In this document: positions 8,439 to 17,149 of the stretch, one piece after another | Layout: every line of letters begins with the position of its first letter | Numbering within the stretch: position 1 is the stretch's first letter | NCBI GenBank assembly: GCA_016926925.1 | Contig: JAFGNQ010000242.1 | Span: forward strand, 1-26,667 | Direction: 5' to 3' | DNA from: Candidatus Aminicenantota bacterium | GTDB taxonomy: Bacteria; Acidobacteriota; Aminicenantia; Aminicenantales; Aminicenantaceae | Length of the DNA stretch: 26,667 nucleotides | Position numbers and translations under genes: made by a program | The notes under the pieces: generated by a model | What the model was told of the DNA's origin: nothing | Databases searched by the model: none | Seen by the model: only the letters and a program-made list of their open reading frames with translations

Positions 8439-10967
8439 TCATGCAAGACTTTCCGCACTCAAAACATCCTTTCCGAAGGCCTCGGATAAAAATTGTCCCG
8501 TATAAGACTTTTTTGCACGGGCTACACGCTCCGGGGTTCCCTGGATCACCACCCAACCTCCTTCTTCACCCCCCCCGGGGCCCATGTCTATAATATAGTC
8601 CGCATACTTAATAACTTCAAGGTTGTGTTCGATGACCAGAACCGTATTGCCTAAATCGACAAGCTCCGCTAGCAGTTCCAGAAGTTTACGCACATCATCA
8701 AAATGGAGTCCCGTCGTCGGCTCATCCAAAAGATACAGAGATTGTCCTGTATCTTTCCGGCCGAGCTCTTTTGTAAGTTTTATGCGCTGGGCTTCCCCTC
8801 CGGAAAGAGTAGGAGCAGGCTGGCCCAACCGGATATATCCGAGACCGACCCTCCTCAGGATGCCTAATTTTCTTTTAAGACCGGGATGGGCCTTAAGGTG
8901 ATCATAAGCTTCATCCACAGTCATATCCAGATATTCCGCAATGTTTTTTCCCCTGTAATGAACGGCAAGAGATTCTCTGTTGTAGCGCGTTCCGCCGCAG
9001 CGGTCACAGGTTATGAAAACATCGGGAAGGAAGTGCATTTCAATTTTTTTTAGCCCGGCGCCGCGACATTCTTCACAGCGCCCGCCCTGGATGTTGAAGC
9101 TGAAACGGCTGGCCGTGTATCCTCGCATACGGGATTCCTGAGTGAGCGCAAACAACTGCCTGAGAGGCGTAAACAAACCTGTGTATGTAGCAGGATTGGA
9201 GCGGGGCGTTCGCCCGATAGGCTTCTGGTCCACAGAAATGACCTTGTTGATCCGCTCAGTCCCCAGAATGCCTTGGTGAGCCCCCTCTTTCTGTTTGGCG
9301 TTGTGGAACGCATTCGCCAAATGTTTATAAAGAATATCATAAACCAGAGTGCTTTTTCCCGAGCCGGAAACACCCGTGACAACTCCGAATACGGACAGAG
9401 GAATACGCACATCGATCCGCTTCAAGTTGTGTTCGGTCGCTTTGAGGACTGTGAGCCAGCCTTTCGGTTTCCTCCTCTTAGATGGAATGCCGACGGCTTT
9501 TTCCCCCCTAAGATACTGAGCGGTCAAAGAATCCGACGCGGAAAGAACCTGCCCGAGATTTCCTTCAGCCACTTTGTAGCCACCCTTCTCACCGGCAGCA
9601 GGCCCTAAATCGAGGATGAAATCCGCTGAACGTATAGTCTGTTCGTCGTGCTCGACGACGATGACCGAGTTTCCGTCATCCCGGATATCCTTCAAGAGAG
9701 AAATCAAGCGGCTGTTGTCTCTCTGGTGAAGCCCGATTGTCGGTTCATCCAAAACATACAGGACGCCCCGCAGACGGCTCCCTATCTGGGCGGCTAGCCG
9801 AATACGGCGTGCTTCCCCGCCCGATAGTGAGGCGGTTGTCCTCGTGAGCTGGAGGTAGGGCATTCCCAACTCCGACACAATGTTCAGCCGTGACAATATC
9901 TCCTTCACGATCTTAGAGGCGATCATCTTCTGAGCCGATGTAAATTCCAGGCTTTCAAGCTTTGTGATCAAAGCACTGACCGGAAGAGAACTCAGCTCGT
10001 GGATATTCCGATCGCCTAAAAGTACTGAGAGCGCTTCTTTTCTGAGTCGACTCCCGCCGCAGACAGGGCATACCTCTTCAGTAAGTTCGATCTCTCCCCA
10101 TTCGTCTTCTATGGTCCGGAAACCCAACCCGTGACAACTCAGGCAGGCGCCGTAAGGGCTGTTGAAGGAAAACGATCGCGGTTCCAGCTCGGGAAGGCTG
10201 ATCTCACAGTACGGACAGAGAAGGTTGAGTGAATAATAAACTTCGCGTCCATCTTGCCCGATGACCAAAACGTCTCCCTTCCCTATCTCGAAGGCTGTTT
10301 CCAAGGAACTCTGCAGTCTGTCCCGTGAATCGGAAGTCATGGACCACTCATCGACCAGCACTTCTATAGCGTGTTTTTTTGTCCGTTCCAAAGAGATCTC
10401 ATGATCGAGTTCTAGAAACCGGCCGTCTACCCGTACATGAAGAAATCCCTTTTTCCTGAGGCGTTCGAAAAGCCGATGATATTCTCCTTTCCGCCCCCTG
10501 ACGACAGAAGCGAGAAGCCGTATCTTACGGCCCTCATAAGCACTCCCTATTCTCTGGTGAATCTGTTTTTGGGTCTGAGAGCTGACCCTCCGCCCACATT
10601 GATGGCAATGAGGTATTCCCAGTTTGGCAAACAGCAGCCTTAAAAAATCGTAGGTTTCGGTAACCGTTCCCACCGTGGAACGGGGATTGGAGGAAATCGT
10701 CCGCTGGTCAATGGATATGGAAGGGGAAAGGCCTTCGATGGATTCCACCTCCGGTTTTTCCATCTGTTCGATATACTGCCGGGCATAGGCGGAGAGGCAT
10801 TCGATATAGCGCCTCTGGCCTTCGGCAAAGAGTGTGTCAAACGCCAGCGAGGACTTCCCGGAGCCGCTGGGTCCCGTGACGACAATGAGTTTGTTGCGCG
10901 GCAGGTTGACATCGATTTTCTTGAGATTGTGCTGCGCCGCCTTCTTGACACGAATTTCTTTTAACAT
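8439..10967 (-). CDS. uvrA: Excinuclease ABC subunit A lacking the insertion domain
   Basis: UvrA is the damage-recognition ATPase of nucleotide excision repair. It loads UvrB and works as a dimer. Both ATPase halves are intact: Walker A at 32-39 (GPSGSGKS) and 532-539 (GVSGSGKS), signatures [12 protein letters not shown] (near 381) and [11 protein letters not shown], and both DEPT Walker B regions. The UvrB-binding domain (about 120-248) and zinc modules are present, including C251/C254/C275/C278. The protein has 842 residues where about 940 is usual. The deficit falls between HGLG (near 279-282) and CPVC (300-303), where the insertion domain of roughly 100 residues normally sits. Only about 17 residues remain. 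The reading frame is clean, so this looks like a natural short form. The ATG is predicted to be leaderless. Confidence 0.95.
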   Translation of the reverse strand: MLKEIRVKKAAQHNLKKIDVNLPRNKLIVVTGPSGSGKSSLAFDTLFAEGQRRYIECLSAYARQYIEQMEKPEVESIEGLSPSISIDQRTISSNPRSTVGTVTETYDFLRLLFAKLGIPHCHQCGRRVSSQTQKQIHQRIGSAYEGRKIRLLASVVRGRKGEYHRLFERLRKKGFLHVRVDGRFLELDHEISLERTKKHAIEVLVDEWSMTSDSRDRLQSSLETAFEIGKGDVLVIGQDGREVYYSLNLLCPYCEISLPELEPRSFSFNSPYGACLSCHGLGFRTIEDEWGEIELTEEVCPVCGGSRLRKEALSVLLGDRNIHELSSLPVSALITKLESLEFTSAQKMIASKIVKEILSRLNIVSELGMPYLQLTRTTASLSGGEARRIRLAAQIGSRLRGVLYVLDEPTIGLHQRDNSRLISLLKDIRDDGNSVIVVEHDEQTIRSADFILDLGPAAGEKGGYKVAEGNLGQVLSASDSLTAQYLRGEKAVGIPSKRRKPKGWLTVLKATEHNLKRIDVRIPLSVFGVVTGVSGSGKSTLVYDILYKHLANAFHNAKQKEGAHQGILGTERINKVISVDQKPIGRTPRSNPATYTGLFTPLRQLFALTQESRMRGYTASRFSFNIQGGRCEECRGAGLKKIEMHFLPDVFITCDRCGGTRYNRESLAVHYRGKNIAEYLDMTVDEAYDHLKAHPGLKRKLGILRRVGLGYIRLGQPAPTLSGGEAQRIKLTKELGRKDTGQSLYLLDEPTTGLHFDDVRKLLELLAELVDLGNTVLVIEHNLEVIKYADYIIDMGPGGGEEGGWVVIQGTPERVARAKKSYTGQFLSEAFGKDVLSAESLA

Positions 10968-10975
10968 GACGGACT

Positions 10976-11003
10976 ATTTTAGCACACTTCATTTTCCAGA
11001 CAA
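10976..11003 (-). promoter_or_regulatory. Promoter of uvrA, predicted leaderless
   Basis: Read on the minus strand, the -10 is TAAAAT (10981-10976), preceded by TGC (extended -10). The -35 is TTGTCT (11003-10998) with a 16-base spacer. Eight bases separate the -10 from the ATG at 10967 and none form a Shine-Dalgarno sequence. I see no obvious LexA box. Confidence 0.55.
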
Positions 11004-11197
11004 CAGACAAGGCTTTAAAAAGCATCCCCATTCCATGCCAGAGCTATCGGGACAGGGAAGAAGAGCAAGGCTAAGTCTTTAGGAGTCGCATGAAGGCTGG
11101 TGGGGGAGTTTCCGACGAATACAGACTAAGCCCGGCTCTTCCTCCCATCATGAATTTGAGATCATCACGGAGACTGCAAAGCGTTCACAGCACAAAT

Positions 11198-11226
11198 TTG
11201 ACCCTTTTGTAAATTCGTAATACTAT
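11198..11226 (+). promoter_or_regulatory. Promoter of the MrfA-like helicase gene
   Basis: The -35 is TTGACC at 11198-11203 and the -10 is TACTAT at 11221-11226, with a 17-base spacer. Transcription would start near 11233, giving a leader of about 30 bases. That leader includes GGAGG at 11247-11251, 12 bases before the ATG. It is divergent from the uvrA promoter. Confidence 0.55.
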
Positions 11227-11263
11227 ACGCCGTAGAATCCCATCGAGGAGGTATGTCCCGCCT

Positions 11264-13633
11264 ATGTCACGATCAGAAAAACTGGAAAAGGCATTGGAGT
11301 CGCTCAAAAGGATGGGTGTCCGAACGGATTCCATATGCGCTGTCGAACACTTTCCGGCGAAGGATGGTCTCTATAAAGATTATTCTCAGGACATGCATCC
11401 GGCACTCGTAGACGCCTTTAAGGAAAAGGGCTTCAACCGACTCTACATTCACCAACACAAAGCTTGGGAGCACCTGCAGCAGGGACAGAACATCGTCGTG
11501 GTCACGCCCACAGCTTCCGGAAAAACACTCTGCTACAACCTGCCGACACTCGATGCCATGCTCAAAGACCCGACAGCACGGGCCATCTACCTCTTTCCCA
11601 CGAAAGCACTCGCTCAAGACCAGAGAGCCGAGTTGGACCTGACCATCAAGCTTCTTCCCGAAGCAATCAGGATTTTCACATATGACGGAGACACCCCGCA
11701 GGATGCACGCAAAGCCATACGAGCCAGAGGCCACATCATACTGACCAATCCTGACATGCTGCATACGGGCATACTGCCTCATCACACAAAATGGATCAAA
11801 CTCTTCGAGAATTTGAAGTACGTGGTCATCGATGAACTCCACAACTATCGAGGAATCTTTGGCAGCCATCTGGCTAACATCCTGCGCAGGCTGAAGAGGA
11901 TCGCAAAGTTCTATGGTTCTTCGCCGCAATTCATCATGTCTACGGCGACCATCGCCAATCCTCTTGACGTGGCTGAAAGGATGATTGAAGAACCGGTTGC
12001 CCTCATCGATGAGGACGGGGCACCCAAGGGAGAAAAGTATTTTCTTTTTTACAACCCGCCTGTCGTCAATGAATATCTGGGAATCCGGCAATCTTACGTC
12101 AGTGTGGCACGTCGCGTGGCTTCGCTTTTTATCAAAAATGACCTCCAGACAATCGTCTTCGCCCGAAGCCGGCTCATTACAGAAGTCCTCGTCACATATC
12201 TGAAAGCGGATTTCGAAAAGAATATTCCGGATAAAGGGATCATTCGCGGCTACAGAGGAGGTTATCTGCCCCTGCGCAGGCGCGAAATCGAGAAGGGATT
12301 ACGTGAGGAAACGATAAAAGGCGTCGTTTCCACCAATGCGCTTGAACTGGGCATCGATATCGGAAGTCTCGATGTTTCCGTTTTGGCGGGTTATCCCGGG
12401 AGCATATCCAGCACTTGGCAAAGAGCCGGAAGAGCGGGAAGGAAAACGGGCAAATCCGCTGCCATACTCGTCGCCACCAGCGCTCCTCTGGATCAATTCA
12501 TCATCAACCATCCCAGCTACTTTTTTTCAAAAAACCCCGAAAAAGCTTTGATCAATCCTGACAACCTTTCCATTCTCATCAGCCATATAGAATGTGCCGC
12601 ATTTGAACTCCCTTTTCTGGACGGCGAGAAATTTGGAAGGGTGGATATCCGGGAAATCCTCGATTTCCTCGAAGACGAAAAACTCGTCCATCATTCCAAG
12701 GACAAGTGGTTCTGGACATCCGATGCATACCCTGCAGACGGGGTGAGTTTGAGGAGCATCAGTTCCGACAACTTTGTCGTGGTGGACACGACTGAAAAGC
12801 CCCAGGCAATCGCAGAGGTGGATTTTTCAGCGGCCTTGACAGCACTGCACCCCAAAGCCATATACATACGAGAAGGGGAGCAGTATTTTGTCGAGGATTT
12901 GGACTTTGACCAGAGAAAAGCTTACGTCAAAAAGACGGATATCGATTACTACACGGATGCCATCGACTACACCAAAGTCACGATCCTCGACGTGTTCGAT
13001 AAAAGGGCCCGGGAAAGTTGCGCGTATTCTCACGGCGAAGTCCATGTAGCCACACAAGTCGTCGGTTTTAAAAAGATCAAGTTCCATACGATGGAAAACG
13101 TCGGTGCGGGCGACCTCAGTCTTCCTCAAAATGAGATGCACACCACAGCCTACTGGCTCACCGTCCCAGGTTACATTTACCATTCATTGCCATACGATTC
13201 CACCCAGAAGATAAACGGCCTCTTTGGGCTGGCTTACTGCCTCCATAATGTCTCGCCCCTGTTCATGATGTGCGATCTTCATGATATCGGGGTTTCTATC
13301 GGCGACAACGCGACGGGAATAACCGTACCTCCACGAGACATCCCTGCAAAACTTCGAAAAGAGGAGAATGCCGTAGATCCCTCCGACAGGTCTTTTGAGC
13401 CCAATATTTTTATCTATGACAATTTTCCAGGAGGGATTGGTTTGAGCCCCTCTCTTTTCGATCTCGAGGATGAACTTCTGGAACAGTGCCGGAAAACCAT
13501 AAAAGCCTGTCTTTGTGCTGAAGGCTGCCCTTCCTGCGTCGGGCCGACGAAAGCGAGCGGTATGGGCGCAAAACCCGTGGCACTCAACATCATCAACGCT
13601 CTCCTCAGGTTAACCCACGAAGAATCCCAGTGA
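11264..13633 (+). CDS. DEAD/DEAH-box helicase of the MrfA/YprA type with DUF1998-like C-terminus
   Basis: This is a 789-residue superfamily 2 helicase. Motif I TPTASGKT is at 81-88, the Walker B DELH near 190-193, motif III STAT at 226-229 and motif VI QRAGRAGR at 386-393. The C-terminal third carries C749-x-C751-x3-C755-x2-C758, the four-cysteine metal site typical of DUF1998 proteins such as Bacillus MrfA (YprA). MrfA is a 3'-5' helicase in a UvrABC-independent route that repairs mitomycin lesions. Placement beside and divergent from uvrA agrees with a repair role, but mrfB is not seen here. ATG 11264 is preceded by GGAGG. An ATG at 11253 is out of frame. Confidence 0.88.
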   Translation: MSRSEKLEKALESLKRMGVRTDSICAVEHFPAKDGLYKDYSQDMHPALVDAFKEKGFNRLYIHQHKAWEHLQQGQNIVVVTPTASGKTLCYNLPTLDAMLKDPTARAIYLFPTKALAQDQRAELDLTIKLLPEAIRIFTYDGDTPQDARKAIRARGHIILTNPDMLHTGILPHHTKWIKLFENLKYVVIDELHNYRGIFGSHLANILRRLKRIAKFYGSSPQFIMSTATIANPLDVAERMIEEPVALIDEDGAPKGEKYFLFYNPPVVNEYLGIRQSYVSVARRVASLFIKNDLQTIVFARSRLITEVLVTYLKADFEKNIPDKGIIRGYRGGYLPLRRREIEKGLREETIKGVVSTNALELGIDIGSLDVSVLAGYPGSISSTWQRAGRAGRKTGKSAAILVATSAPLDQFIINHPSYFFSKNPEKALINPDNLSILISHIECAAFELPFLDGEKFGRVDIREILDFLEDEKLVHHSKDKWFWTSDAYPADGVSLRSISSDNFVVVDTTEKPQAIAEVDFSAALTALHPKAIYIREGEQYFVEDLDFDQRKAYVKKTDIDYYTDAIDYTKVTILDVFDKRARESCAYSHGEVHVATQVVGFKKIKFHTMENVGAGDLSLPQNEMHTTAYWLTVPGYIYHSLPYDSTQKINGLFGLAYCLHNVSPLFMMCDLHDIGVSIGDNATGITVPPRDIPAKLRKEENAVDPSDRSFEPNIFIYDNFPGGIGLSPSLFDLEDELLEQCRKTIKACLCAEGCPSCVGPTKASGMGAKPVALNIINALLRLTHEESQ

Positions 13634-13694
13634 TGATCCACTGCGAATGGGCCGCAACGAAGCAGATGCGGTGAGATCGGCTCGCCCTTTGGGT

Positions 13695-13751
13695 AAAAAG
13701 TGCCGGCATTATGAATATAGTTCTTGTATGAAATGGCAGCCGGCAGTTTTT
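13695..13751. terminator. Bidirectional terminator between helicase and trkA genes
   Basis: Left arm AAAAAGTGCCGGC (13695-13707) pairs with right arm GCCGGCAGTTTTT (13739-13751), with one G-G mismatch and a 31-base loop. The A-run on one side and T-run on the other allow it to end transcription of both convergent genes. The loop is long, so efficiency is uncertain. Confidence 0.6.
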
Positions 13752-13770
13752 ATGAATAAGCCGCCTGGGG

Positions 13771-14421
13771 TTATTTGGCGTTAAGCTTCGCCAACTGCTC
13801 TTCCTCCCCCATGATGACGAGTATATCGCTGTCCTTGATGACAAAATTCGATTTGGGAATAAAAGTTGTTTTTTCAGGAATGAGCTCCCTGACAGCGATA
13901 ACCTGAATATCAAAATTGTTGCGGAGGTCGAGTTCCTTCAAGCTTTTTCCGATAAATTTTTCTGGAGGTGCGATTTCCTGAATTCCGTAACCCGCGTAAA
14001 GCGGCAGATACTCCAATATGTTGGGATTGCTCAACTTCAAAGCCGTCTTGATAGCCATGTCTTTCTCCGGGTAGATGACCTCCGTCGCACCCACCGCCTC
14101 CAAAATCTTCCCATGATCTTCGGAGAGAGCTTTGGCCACAATCCGATCCACCCCTAATTCGTGCAGATAGAGAACCGTGAGAATGGAGGCCTCCATTTCG
14201 GGTCCGAGGCTCATCACCACCACATCCATTTCGGTAATTCCGATAGCCTGCAGGTTTTCCTTGTCGGCCGCTTCCATATGAACCGCATGCGAGGCGAAAT
14301 TTTTTGCTGCAGAAACTTTTTCCTTATCCTGATCGATGGCCACGACTTCATGACCGTGTTCATAGAGCGTCTTCGCCACATTGGATCCAAAACTACCTAA
14401 ACCGATGATCGCGAACTTCAT
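13771..14421 (-). CDS. TrkA/KtrA-family potassium uptake regulator (RCK protein)
   Basis: This 216-residue cytoplasmic protein gates a Trk/Ktr potassium channel in response to bound nucleotides. The N-terminal Rossmann fold begins with GLGSFG at about residues 7-12, followed by an acidic residue in VVAIDQDKE. The second half (from about 140) is the RCK C-terminal domain. Its length matches one-unit KtrA rather than the double-length E. coli TrkA. The start has a good Shine-Dalgarno sequence (GAGGGAG, 7 bases before ATG). A TATAAT on the minus strand at 14475-14470, without a good -35, could be an internal promoter in the 159-base gap after the channel gene. Confidence 0.92.
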   Translation of the reverse strand: MKFAIIGLGSFGSNVAKTLYEHGHEVVAIDQDKEKVSAAKNFASHAVHMEAADKENLQAIGITEMDVVVMSLGPEMEASILTVLYLHELGVDRIVAKALSEDHGKILEAVGATEVIYPEKDMAIKTALKLSNPNILEYLPLYAGYGIQEIAPPEKFIGKSLKELDLRNNFDIQVIAVRELIPEKTTFIPKSNFVIKDSDILVIMGEEEQLAKLNAK

Positions 14422-14580
14422 CTTAAAACTCCCTCTCGATAATGAAAGTGGGCATTAACAGCAAACTCTATTATATACCTTTAGGGACGGATTGTACTCG
14501 CCCGATATATGTTCCTGATAAAGCTCGTCGATGCCAAACTCCGCAGCTTACCTGCAAGGCAGGCTCCGGGGACAACCCGC

Positions 14581-15936
14581 TTAGCCGATCATAACCGTTT
14601 CCTCTCCATACTCAAATCTCCCGTATGCCTTGGCTCGACTGAAAGCATACAAGAGGGCCAGAGGGCCGATCCTTCCGATGTACATCGTGAGAATGATTAC
14701 GGCTTTACTCAAATCCGTCAAATCCGGAGTGATGCCTAACGACAGACCGACCGTACCGAAGGCTGAGAAGACCTCGAAAAACACCTCATGCATGAGGGCT
14801 TCCGGCTGCGTGAGAAAAAGGAGAAAGGATGCAGCGAAAATCACGCCGATACTCAGAGTGACCAAAGTGAACGCTTTTGTAACCACTTCCAAGGGGAGAG
14901 TTCTGTAGAAGACATTTACAGACTCCCGAGCCTGGATTTTTGTTTTAAGAAAAGCCGTAACCACACCTATTGTGCTCGTTTTAATGCCTCCGCCCGTCGA
15001 GCCCGGGGAGGCGCCGATAAACATCAATGAAATCAGAAGAAAAATCACGGCATAGCCGAGAGAATTCAGATCCATCGTGTTGAATCCTGCTGTACGGGCG
15101 GTGATAACCTGAAAAAAGGAGGATAGAACCTTTTCTTTCAACTCAAAGCCGCTCAAGGACCGGTCCCACTCCAGAACCATAAAGAGCAGACCGGAAATCA
15201 AGACAAGGACCAGAGTGATCACAACGACCAGCCTCGTGTGGAGCGAGACTCGAAGCTTCTTCCTCTTGAAGAACGCAGAGAAAGAATGCCTGATTTCTTG
15301 GAGAACGAGGAATCCCAATCCTCCCAATACGATCAAACTCATGAGCGCTAAATTCACAACGACATCGCTTCTGTAGGCAATAAAACTGTCACTAAACAGA
15401 GAAAATCCGGCATTGCAGAAAGCGGACACGGCATGAAACAAGGATTGAAATAAAACTTGAGGCCAGGAATGCTCTCCCCGCCACCTTAAAAAAAGCACCA
15501 TCGTTCCGAGAGACTCAATGAGCACAGTATAGACGAAAATATTTTTAATCAAAGCCCTGACATTTTTTGACGCCGAAGGCTGGTATTCACCCTGAATAAG
15601 GATACGGTCATTGAAAGAAATCTGCTTCCCCGCAACCAAAAGAATGAGGGTAGAAAAAGTCATAATTCCCAATCCGCCGAGCTGAAACAGGATCAAAATG
15701 ATGATTTTTCCGGTCGGCGTGAAAAAGGACGGCGTGTCTTGAACGATCAATCCGGTTACACACACAGCCGAAGTCGATGTGAAAAGGGCATCGGGCAGGC
15801 TCATACGCCCGGAATGTGTGCTGAAGGGAAGCATTAACAGAACGGTTCCCACAAAAATGGCGATCAGAAAGCTGACGGCCAAGAGCTGGGCGGGCTGAAA
15901 TTTTCGCTCAGCCCCGACCACTCTCTTTTTTTCCAT
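14581..15936 (-). CDS. TrkH/KtrB-family potassium channel subunit
   Basis: This is a 451-residue inner-membrane protein of the four-repeat (M1-P-M2) potassium transporter class. All four selectivity-filter loops can be seen with their glycines: SAVCVTGL (56-63), SAFCNAGFS, TARTAGFN and SAFGTVGLS. A hydrophobic gate segment GASPGSTGGGIKTST in the third repeat is also typical. Size fits KtrB/TrkH. The partner RCK gene lies directly downstream on the same strand. Ion specificity (K+ or Na+/K+) cannot be set from this. The start is predicted to be leaderless. Confidence 0.93.
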   Translation of the reverse strand: MEKKRVVGAERKFQPAQLLAVSFLIAIFVGTVLLMLPFSTHSGRMSLPDALFTSTSAVCVTGLIVQDTPSFFTPTGKIIILILFQLGGLGIMTFSTLILLVAGKQISFNDRILIQGEYQPSASKNVRALIKNIFVYTVLIESLGTMVLFLRWRGEHSWPQVLFQSLFHAVSAFCNAGFSLFSDSFIAYRSDVVVNLALMSLIVLGGLGFLVLQEIRHSFSAFFKRKKLRVSLHTRLVVVITLVLVLISGLLFMVLEWDRSLSGFELKEKVLSSFFQVITARTAGFNTMDLNSLGYAVIFLLISLMFIGASPGSTGGGIKTSTIGVVTAFLKTKIQARESVNVFYRTLPLEVVTKAFTLVTLSIGVIFAASFLLFLTQPEALMHEVFFEVFSAFGTVGLSLGITPDLTDLSKAVIILTMYIGRIGPLALLYAFSRAKAYGRFEYGEETVMIG

Positions 15937-15945
15937 ATCTCAACC

Positions 15946-15975
15946 ATCATACACAGATGCGGGATTAAAACTCAA
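15946..15975 (-). promoter_or_regulatory. Promoter of the trkH-like gene, predicted leaderless
   Basis: On the minus strand the -35 is TTGAGT (15975-15970) and the -10 is TATGAT (15951-15946), with an 18-base spacer. Nine bases separate the -10 from ATG 15936. It is back to back with the tolQ promoter. Confidence 0.5.
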
Positions 15976-15995
15976 TTTATTACGTCCTCTAGTGT

Positions 15996-16020
15996 TTGTC
16001 AAACTCCTTACGATTGACAA
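15996..16020. promoter_or_regulatory. Inverted repeat overlapping the tolQ -35 (possible operator)
   Basis: TTGTCAA (15996-16002) and TTGACAA (16014-16020) form a 7-base inverted repeat with an 11-base spacer. The right half includes the tolQ -35 hexamer, so a bound protein could block or assist RNA polymerase. No specific regulator can be named. It may be a chance result of the TTGACA hexamer. Confidence 0.3.
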
Positions 16021-16042
16021 GGAGACAGGCATATGCTACTTT
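16014..16042 (+). promoter_or_regulatory. Promoter of the tol operon
   Basis: A perfect -35 TTGACA lies at 16014-16019. The -10 is TACTTT at 16037-16042, extended by TGC, with a 17-base spacer. Transcription should begin near 16049, only about 6 bases before ATG 16055. This argues against the upstream in-frame GTG at 15992. Confidence 0.6.
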
Positions 16043-16054
16043 TTGGACGAAAAA

Positions 16055-16717
16055 ATGGATATTTTAAAGCTGATTGTCGATGCAAGTCTCGTGGTCAAAT
16101 TGGTGCTCCTTTTACTGCTCTTCTTTTCCGTTCTTTCCTGGGCGATCATTTTCTTCAAGAGAAGCACGCTGAAAAGAGCGTCTGCCCAGTCAAAAAAATT
16201 CATGCGCGTGTTCCGCAAAAGCAAGGATCTCCATGAGGTGAATGAGGCCGCGAAGAAATTCAAATCCAGCCCCGAGGCATCGCTCTTCCTCTCAGGCTTC
16301 AAGGTGTTGTCCTACGTCGTGAAATCCAATCCCGAAACTTCCATCTCTCAGGCCAACATCGAGACAATCAATCGTGCCTTGATCAAAGCATCCAACAGAG
16401 AGATCAACCGCTTCGAAAAAATGATGAACTTTCTGGCGACTGCAGGAAGCGTGACGCCCTTCATAGGACTTTTCGGCACAGTCTGGGGAATAATGGACTC
16501 CTTTCATGAAATCGGTATCGCCAAGTCCGCGAGCCTGGTCACGGTCGCTCCCGGGATTGCCGAGGCCTTGATCGCGACAGCCCTCGGGCTCTTTGCCGCA
16601 ATCCCGGCCGTCATTTCCTACAATTATTTTCTCCATCTCATCAAAGAACGCATCATGGATATGGAGGACTTTTCGATTGAATTTATAAGCATCGCAGAAA
16701 GGCTCTATGGCATTTAA
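16055..16717 (+). CDS. tolQ: TolQ (MotA/TolQ/ExbB proton-channel family)
   Basis: This is a 220-residue inner-membrane subunit of the Tol motor, which uses the proton gradient to drive TolA and constrict the outer membrane at division. The first transmembrane helix is at about 12-35. The second and third follow the conserved segment TAGSVTPFIGLFGTVWGIM and the run GIAEALIATALGLFAAIPAV. The start ATG 16055 gives MDILKL, the usual TolQ beginning. The longer GTG start at 15992 would lie upstream of the promoter. Next gene tolR overlaps by 11 bases. Confidence 0.93.
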   Translation: MDILKLIVDASLVVKLVLLLLLFFSVLSWAIIFFKRSTLKRASAQSKKFMRVFRKSKDLHEVNEAAKKFKSSPEASLFLSGFKVLSYVVKSNPETSISQANIETINRALIKASNREINRFEKMMNFLATAGSVTPFIGLFGTVWGIMDSFHEIGIAKSASLVTVAPGIAEALIATALGLFAAIPAVISYNYFLHLIKERIMDMEDFSIEFISIAERLYGI

Positions 16718-17141
16718 ATATCGTCAGATAGCGAAACGAGATATCGGGACTTCGCTTTCCGAAATCAACGTGACTCCCTTAGTTGACGTCATGCTCGTGC
16801 TGCTCATCATATTTATGGTAACGGCCCCCATGATGCAGTCGGGAATCGGAGTCAACCTTCCCCAGGCCGAAACAGAATCGGCGCCCGCCGAGGAAGGTCT
16901 CACCCTGACCATCACCAAAGATCGCTACATACACATCGGAGACACTCCCATCAACATATTCCTCCTGGAAAATAAGCTGAACGAGTATTTTTATGGGAAG
17001 GAAAAAAAGGTGGTATTCATTCGTATGGACGATTCCATCCCCTACGGTTACTTGATCAACATCCTGGATGTCACCAAGAAGGCAGGAGTCGAGGTAGTTG
17101 GCTTGGTGACCCAGCCTTTGGAAGACGAAAGGAGAAGGTAA
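16707..17141 (+). CDS. tolR: TolR (ExbD/TolR family)
   Basis: This 144-residue protein has a short cytoplasmic N-terminus and one transmembrane helix (about 22-42). The helix contains D27 in PLVDVMLVLL, the proton-relay aspartate of ExbD/TolR proteins. A periplasmic domain that can contact peptidoglycan follows. It overlaps tolQ by 11 bases and precedes the TolA-like gene by 8. Confidence 0.93.
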   Translation: MAFKYRQIAKRDIGTSLSEINVTPLVDVMLVLLIIFMVTAPMMQSGIGVNLPQAETESAPAEEGLTLTITKDRYIHIGDTPINIFLLENKLNEYFYGKEKKVVFIRMDDSIPYGYLINILDVTKKAGVEVVGLVTQPLEDERRR

Positions 17142-17149
17142 AAGGCACC

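Noticed and set aside
11273..12091. 272-codon open frame on the minus strand
   Set aside because: It is antisense to the N-terminal helicase motifs of the MrfA-like gene, which are unmistakable on the plus strand.
16033..16236. 67-codon frame preceded by AAGGAG
   Set aside because: The ATG follows a good Shine-Dalgarno-like sequence, but both lie upstream of the predicted transcription start (near 16049), and the frame overlaps the conserved TolQ helices in a different frame.
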